64,000 bases of DNA from Bimastos eiseni (taxonomy: Eukaryota > Annelida > Clitellata > Crassiclitellata > Lumbricidae). The translations under genes and the position numbers were made by a program. Position 1 is the stretch's first letter. Each line of letters opens with the position of its first letter. Below, one piece after another: positions 57,590-64,000 of the stretch. Location: the NCBI GenBank assembly GCA_959347315.1, contig OY365811.1:31877711-31941710 (forward strand). The letters are read 5' to 3'. The notes beneath the pieces are model-generated. The model ran no database searches, was not told where the DNA came from, and saw only the letters and a list, made by a program, of their open reading frames with translations.

Positions 57590-60390
57590 GGTTGGTAGAT
57601 TTCTTGTGATTTGTTTCACAGTGAAGAATGCAACGAGAAACTTTAGAGCTGAGGATGTCCGAGTGGCAACTTTACGATAAACAGATTTTACACCGGTCCT
57701 GCCTGTGTAGGACTTTGCGTTTTTATCATTCAGTTGAATTGATCAGCTTTGCTAAAGTCGATTATGTGGGACGGTATTGTTTTGTTATTTTCTAACTATC
57801 TTTGACGTATGGTGCAAAATTAATCATTGGTTCGCATGTGGCTGGTTTGTTTTGTTTTGTTACAACCATGCACATATTGTACATAGGTTTATGTCAATTA
57901 TGCAACATAACGTTATATACGGTAAAACATTAATGCGTGATCTTGATTTTGTATAAAGTAAAAGCCTATTATATTTGCTTCTTCACTTACTCGCCATGCT
58001 CTAAAAATCATTAACCTTGTGTCTTGGCTGCATTGGCTAATGGACACATTTTTACAAAGTGCTTAGTCTGGGATTTACTATTGATAGCAATGACCGATAG
58101 ATGTATTTTGTATTACGAGAGACATTGCGAAAAGTGCCTGTTGATGCTGTTGAACATTCTGTATATTGCAACACTTTGCCTCTTAACTATATTTTATGGG
58201 CGAAGCGCTGTATAGCACAGTTTACGAGAGAACTGATGGGTGGTGTTTGAATTCAAATGCCGTTGTTCTTAAATTGAGTAGTCTATGTAGTATATGGATA
58301 TTATTGTTTCTAACTTAGCATTCTGTTTAACCTTTTCTTCTGGCTCTTCATTCGATGCTGTGTCCATTTGTCCAGTTGCAGATTCATATTAGTGGTTGTG
58401 TAGGGTCAGTTTTTAGTGTTGCAAAGTCAAGAAGCAACAACAATTTTTAGTTTTGTGCAAGGAATTTATTACCTTGCTAGTTTAGTGATTAACATCTGGT
58501 GAGTTTATTAATATTTCTGCAAATAAATTCTAGAAGGTGATAGCTAACAATTGACTTTTTCAACAAGTCTTTACTGTTTATGGTAATGTATACAGCCATA
58601 TTAATGATGTATTATATAATATCAGTGAGTAAGAAATCTAATAGTAGATATAAAAAAAATAATAAAATAATAGTAGATTAATTTAACAACATGAATAAGA
58701 ATCACTTTGTTGATTATTGTCATATCGAATATAGTATAGAAATTCGACAGTCTAGTACCAAATGGAGTGGTTCGATATAAGCATGTTTATAAACTTCTGG
58801 GTGCTTGTAACTTTAAGTGAACTGAATTTTGTGGAGCGTTATTACACTCCACCTTTGTCTCAAGTGAAGTGAATTTAGGAATAATTTCTTTGTACAGACC
58901 TATCACACGGACATTTTGTCACCGTTTGGTGCCGAGTAAAGACAGCTTTCTGACGTTTAATCGGATTGATGTATCATTATTTCAGTCTTGAGACTACTGT
59001 TTAATGGTTGTGCTGCCTGTCCGTTGCTGAGTATTTTATGTTGGTTGCTCATGTTTCTAGCACCTTCAATGTTCTGGCTTGAATATACACCATCCTTGTG
59101 TTCAAGAGCTAGTTATGCAGACTGATGTACTTGTGAAAATGTCTAGACACATCTGTGGGATGGTCATATATGTGGTGTACTTGGAAACAACAGTTTGGGT
59201 TGCACAAACTCTACCTACTGTTTCCTACATTTGCTGCATTTACTGTAAAACTAATCTGGAAGTTACCAAAGATGTGACTTTGTGCATGAAGTTCTCCATG
59301 GACTCCAGTTGAGACTCTATATGCTTTGATGCACCCTCCTCTTATGACATAATTGCTAATATGCTACAGATCATATTAACATGCAAGTCACATCACATTG
59401 ATCTCCATAAGATTGGCCAAAATCTATAGCCAATCTCTACAGAATTGACCAAACACACGCACAGCCGTTAGCTGAGGTTGCATCTGTTATGCATGCCATT
59501 GTCGTGCAGCGAGTTTTATACATGACGATTGTTGCTAATTCAGGTCAGATTAAGAACCACACTTGTTGAAGCTGATGGCATGTCAGTGTGCTGACCTTGT
59601 GTTGGCTTAAACTTAATCGATTGGCTACATTGGATAGAGCTTGCATCCCACATGCTGCCTGTGTGCGTTTAGTGACCGGTTCACACGCTTATGGTGACTT
59701 TTAAGGAAAATTAAGCTCGAGCTTTGCACAGTTTATAAACGACAACCTTAAATGGTGTTGCACCCATTCGGACGGACAACAAGGGGTAATGACGCGGATC
59801 TCGTCCGATAGATCATTTCACCACCGAAAGGTGAGCGGGATCTTTGTAGAAAACATGTACATTTACTTTGAAAAAACTAACAAGGGATAACTTATAGGGT
59901 GCGAATGTGTGATGACATCAACCAGAGAAGTACTGCCAGTCGTTGAAGTCTCACGAAGTCTTTGATGTTGACTTGGGCAAAACCTGTCAGTTCATGTTTT
60001 CACCGGTTGCAGTTGTGACTTGATTTTCACAGCGCTGTTATGATAAGATTTTGTGTTTGTTTTTTATTTGTGCATGCTTTGCACTTTGTAAATACTGGCC
60101 TGATGGTAAGATGCTTCCTTTATAAAAACAGACTTTTCTAAAGTACATCTTGTATAACTTGCCAGCATGATATGTTCTGCAGGTTCACTAATCCCCGATT
60201 TGACAAATTTTCTTTGAAGAATTTTTTAGTATAAGGAAATCTTTAATATAATTGGTTGTTGATTTGCATAACTCACTTTGAAATCACACATTTGGATAAA
60301 AAAAAGTTATTATCGAGGGTAAAATATGTTTACAGTGTGTAATCCTTAGGTATAACATTAAACTGGCAACAAATGCATCGATCTTATTCC
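57590..60390. other. Gene-free downstream DNA
   Basis: AT-rich with AATAAA-type signals near 58525 and 58655 that could end a long HR3 3' UTR. No exon, RNA gene or mobile element recognised. Confidence 0.4.
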
Positions 60391-60395
60391 TCGTT

Positions 60396-60514
60396 AAGCT
60401 GAAGTGACCGCTCATTTTTCAGAGTTATCCATATGTTATGTTATTCTGTTAATATGAAGCTGAAGTGACCGCTCATTTTTCAGAGTTATCCATATGTTAT
60501 GTTATTCTGTTAAT
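60396..60514. repeat. Exact 61-bp tandem duplication
   Basis: AAGCTGAAGTGACCGCTCAT and the following 38 bases are repeated without a mismatch (58 bp of the second copy) at a period of 61. Confidence 0.95.
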
Positions 60515-60764
60515 GTTGTTTGCTATGGCAGATGGGTTGACCATTTATTGGGTTTGGTGGGGCATCTTTGTTTGTATCTCTCTTTTTTACCTCAGTTGGT
60601 GAATTGCTAATGAGTTGATTCCTTTTTGTTGTGTGCTAATAGCATGGCCTGCGTTTCTTTGCCACGAACAAGTGATCCTGAACAAAAGTTGTCACATGGG
60701 TGCTATTGCAATGCTTCATTTATGCCGGAATGTGTTGCACTGTACGACACCATAAAGTGCCACA

Positions 60765-60880
60765 CGATGGTGTAATGATGAGGCCATTGTTACACGCAAT
60801 GGTGTAATGGTGCGGCCATTGTTACACGCAATAGTGTAATGATACGGCCATTGTTACACGTAATGGTGTAGCCATTGTCA
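60765..60880. repeat. 32-bp minisatellite with internal dyad
   Basis: About 3.5 units of GTGTAATGATGAGGCCATTG+TTACACGCAATG. Each unit carries TGTAA and TTACA in inverse orientation, so the array can fold into serial hairpins. Confidence 0.9.
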
Positions 60881-61369
60881 AATGGCTTCCCTAGGTTTTG
60901 GCAGTGTCTGTACAATCGGCATTTACTAATGCAAGCGAGAACAGCAGGGTGGTACAGAGTGATGGTTATGACAGTGCAACCCCATCCCCTCTCTCCCATG
61001 CATGCTTCTCAGTTTGTTGCTATGCACGTCTTCCATGATTCAGTAGGTGCCTCATCATTCTAAGTAATATCTTCAGCACAGTGTGTAGTGTAACGTTATG
61101 TGACAGTTTTTGTCCATGGCTGTTAGATTGAATTGTGGTCAGTTGACTACATATAGATTTGCCTCGATTGTCTCTCGTGAGCCACAGCTGTGGAATACTT
61201 TGAAGCTACTTAGACGTCTGTGTATATGATATGTGTACATTGTGGACGTGTTACTAGGGCTGTTCTCTTTAACTCGTCCTCTTTGTCCCCAAAAGCTGTT
61301 CACTGACCTTGTTTAAAGCACTGTACATCTCGTGCGTTTTCCCTTTTAATGTGTACAGTCTGGTTAGAT

Positions 61370-62045
61370 CATTATTATTATTATTACAGCAGTTTATACA
61401 GCGCCCCTTCAAGGCCATCTACTCAGAAGCACTCCCAGCCCAGCCTTGGTCAAACAGAATAGTCTTAAGGTCAGAGGAAAATAGGGCAAATTGACCTATT
61501 GGCATGAGATGCGGTGCCACTAGAAGATCATTCCAGGTCACCGGACCTGCCCGTGAGAAAGCACAACGCTTTCGCGATGCAGTCCACACACGGGGACGAA
61601 GTATCGTAAGGCATAGACCCCAATGACTTCACATTTTTGAGTCCACACTGTACATTTATATATACTATGTGTATGTAAGCATAAATAGAGGTATGAAATG
61701 TGTGTGTAAACATATTTTAAAAATATATTTGTATGCATAGTGTGTTGGTAATTGTTTGTGTGTATTGGTGATGCTAGTTTGTTTTGCTCTGTGCATCCTG
61801 CCCAAAATATGCAATGGAATTTGGAGGCTCATAGAGGACGTGATTGAAGTGGTCCGACGTGTGCTGGAGACAAGTGTTGCGTTGGTTCTTTTGCGCACAA
61901 GCCGGTGCTTTGGCTATTGGCATTTGCCAGGCAACCCAAAGCATATCGGTGGGAGTAGATGGATTCTCGAGGAGTGCTGCGTGGGGCGGTGCAGCTAAAA
62001 ACCGAGACCCACGTCCACAGGCGATTGTTTACCATGCCTCGGAAC
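61370..62045. repeat. Degenerate dispersed repeat (TTTATACAGCGCC type)
   Basis: ATTATT repeats, then TTTATACAGCGCCCCTTCAA, ACTCAGAAGCACTCCC, and later GATCATTCCAGGTCACCGG and GTGAGAAAGCACAACGC. Same order of motifs as 3815-4330 and 13530-14060. Small open frames here are not genes. Confidence 0.5.
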
Positions 62046-64000
62046 TATAGTAGAACACTGTGACAGCAGCCCAGACGAAAACATGGTTGTGATTGAGGTG
62101 TGCATTTCTGTTGTACTAATTTCACCTTTAGTGTCTAATTAACAATTGCCTACTTGCAGTGGATGGAATCTGTTGCCAGACACTTTGAAAGTAGTGACCA
62201 CACTATTTACGACATTGTAGCACTATTACTCAACACATGCCCCAATTCAACAGTAGCATTGTTTGTTTGTCTTCAAATACCATGTTGACTCAATCAGGCA
62301 TGCAGTTACTTTGAATTACTCTGTAGGGTTTAAGATTTCAGTTCAGTGAGGTATTGTGTTTGAACTTTGACATCATGTATACATCGAAGTCTACTTTTTA
62401 GTCTTTGTGTGGAAAACTGTAAGGCATTTCTGATTATAGTTTCATTCCATCTGCCAGATTTCGTATTTTACCAAATTTATATTTAAATCTTTCAGTTTTG
62501 GCTAGACTGTGTGTCATTGTACCAGTTATTTTTAGATTTTGTGAGTTTGAGGTTTTAATTGTGGAATGCATTTTTTTCTTTGTAGTTGTTGAATTTATGG
62601 GTTTAAAAACTAGAAACGTTTTTGAATTTCATGAAATAAGTCATGCAAACTTTCTATTTTAAAATAACCTTAAGAAATAGATTTAAAAAAATCAATGAAG
62701 CTTTGGTTTATGCCATGAGTCTGAAACCAATGTCAGTTTGTGAAGTAAGGCAAGTTCTCAGCTAATCAACGGCTGAGGCAATCTGTAGGTTTCAGTCTCC
62801 ATATGGTTGGTCACTACACTTATGTTGGAATCTTAAGTAAGTCTTTAAGAGTCGAGTGCTTAGCATGATGTCGTTAGCGAGGCGCGGTTTGTATAACGAT
62901 GAAATAAATGATTTTGTCTGCCATTAAGAAGTGCCTTACTGTTGAGCATGCATGCGTCGAATCCCACTTGCATTGTATATCTTGTGTATAGCTTACTGAT
63001 CTGTATCTCGTTTTGAGAATGTTGGTGGATGCAGTGGAGAAATCGTAAAGTGTTTGGTTGTATTTGTGCTTAACATTTCATTCTTCAGCGGAAAATGTCA
63101 TTTTAGGCAATGACGTCGATTTCAGTCTAACATTTTCAGAATTATTTTCTTAATCATTGTCTGTCGATTTCTGTGTTCTGTTTGGCAAAAACTGTGTAAC
63201 TAAAGACGAAGCAATGACTCTGTAACAAAACGCAGTTTGTTTGATCCTTTGTGTTCTTCTGGTCTGTCATTTGGAAATTGATCGATGATGTATCTGTACA
63301 TGTCTTCCCTTGATCATTCATTCACTCATTCACAGCTGTTTTAAGTCCCTGCGAAGAAAGGAAGAGTTTTATTGGTCCGTTTCAGTTTTCCGGTGGTAGT
63401 CGAATCGTTTTGGAAAAGGGTGGCCTTGTGTCTCTGCTAATTGCCATCGTATTTGTTCGATTGAGATTAAAAAGCTCTGTTAAACACGACTTTTCTTGTG
63501 ATGTTCAAAGGATATTCACTCAAGAGTGGAATTGTTCAGAGAAGACGGAGGTTGTCAGGCGACTTTATGTAGCAATGGTGGCTTAATTCAGAACTTTGAC
63601 TCTCAGGCTAGTATGGTCCGTCAACGGAGAGCTTTGAATGACATGGTTCCCCTTCAAACTGGCAATGCATGGTGCGTGGTGGTGAAGGATCTCACCCAAT
63701 GAGTTGGTTGCAACAGGACCAAGATCGAGGTTATTGCTGTCGCTATGGGAAAACGTGTTCATTTATGTTAATTGCATTTAAGTTTGATGGTCATTACTGT
63801 CATACGCTGAACAGGGCTTACGAACAATGACGAACAAAAGTTACAGACCAATCTACCTCTGTCTATGTCCGTGTGTACACGTTTTGTCCTGTCAGCGTGC
63901 CTTGCCTACCTGCTTGTCTGCTTGATACGCAATGATATATAATTATGCGAGAAACGTTACACGGGAATCTTGTTGGAAAGCGCACTCATAATTTGCATCA
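62046..64000. other. Gene-free DNA to window end
   Basis: An AATAAA with downstream GT-rich DNA near 62904 is a possible poly(A) site. No coding exon recognised on either strand. Confidence 0.4.

Overview
The window is nuclear DNA of an invertebrate animal. It has long introns with GT/AG borders, AT-rich intergenic DNA, microsatellites, many small DNA transposons and a CR1-group LINE. The nuclear receptor is of the invertebrate HR3 type (zinc fingers followed by FGRMSKKQREKVEDE). A marine bilaterian such as a lophotrochozoan or an invertebrate deuterostome would fit; the species cannot be named from the sequence. No bacterial or organellar genes are present.

Layout. 1-9.3 kb: gene-free DNA rich in TTA/ATT and CT microsatellites, a decayed reverse-transcriptase fragment, two hAT-like MITEs and a 1.29-kb nonautonomous transposon flanked by TA; 8.6-9.3 kb is the likely 5' region of the first gene. 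9318-28920 (+): a complete cyclase-associated protein gene (CAP, actin/cofilin regulator), 12 coding exons, 479 aa, every junction in phase. Intron 3 (7.6 kb) holds an antisense two-ORF non-LTR retrotransposon with both ORFs open. 28.9-43 kb: gene-free DNA full of repeats (hAT-like, Tc1-like and LINE-derived), with tRNA-SINE fragments, a perfect 17-bp-arm palindrome and a possible 5' noncoding exon of the next gene near 37.9 kb. 43050-55921 (+): a complete HR3/ROR (NR1F) nuclear receptor gene, 11 coding exons, 482 aa, with a start exon contributing only 7 coding bases. 55.9-64 kb: downstream DNA or long 3' UTR, with one hAT-like element carrying a perfect 8-bp target-site duplication, minisatellites and a degenerate dispersed repeat.

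The two genes lie on the same strand, are functionally unrelated (actin turnover; ligand-regulated transcription) and are separated by about 14 kb of repeats. I found no evidence for a new multi-gene system. The most informative unusual content is the mobile DNA: at least seven hAT-type nonautonomous elements in several TIR families, most with recognisable 8-bp duplications, two TA-flanked families, a 63-bp TTAA-type mini-element, and a hairpin kept in the 3' UTRs of three otherwise diverged LINE copies. All exon joins come from reading frames, splice consensus and protein-family similarity recalled from knowledge; nothing was checked by alignment or RNA data.
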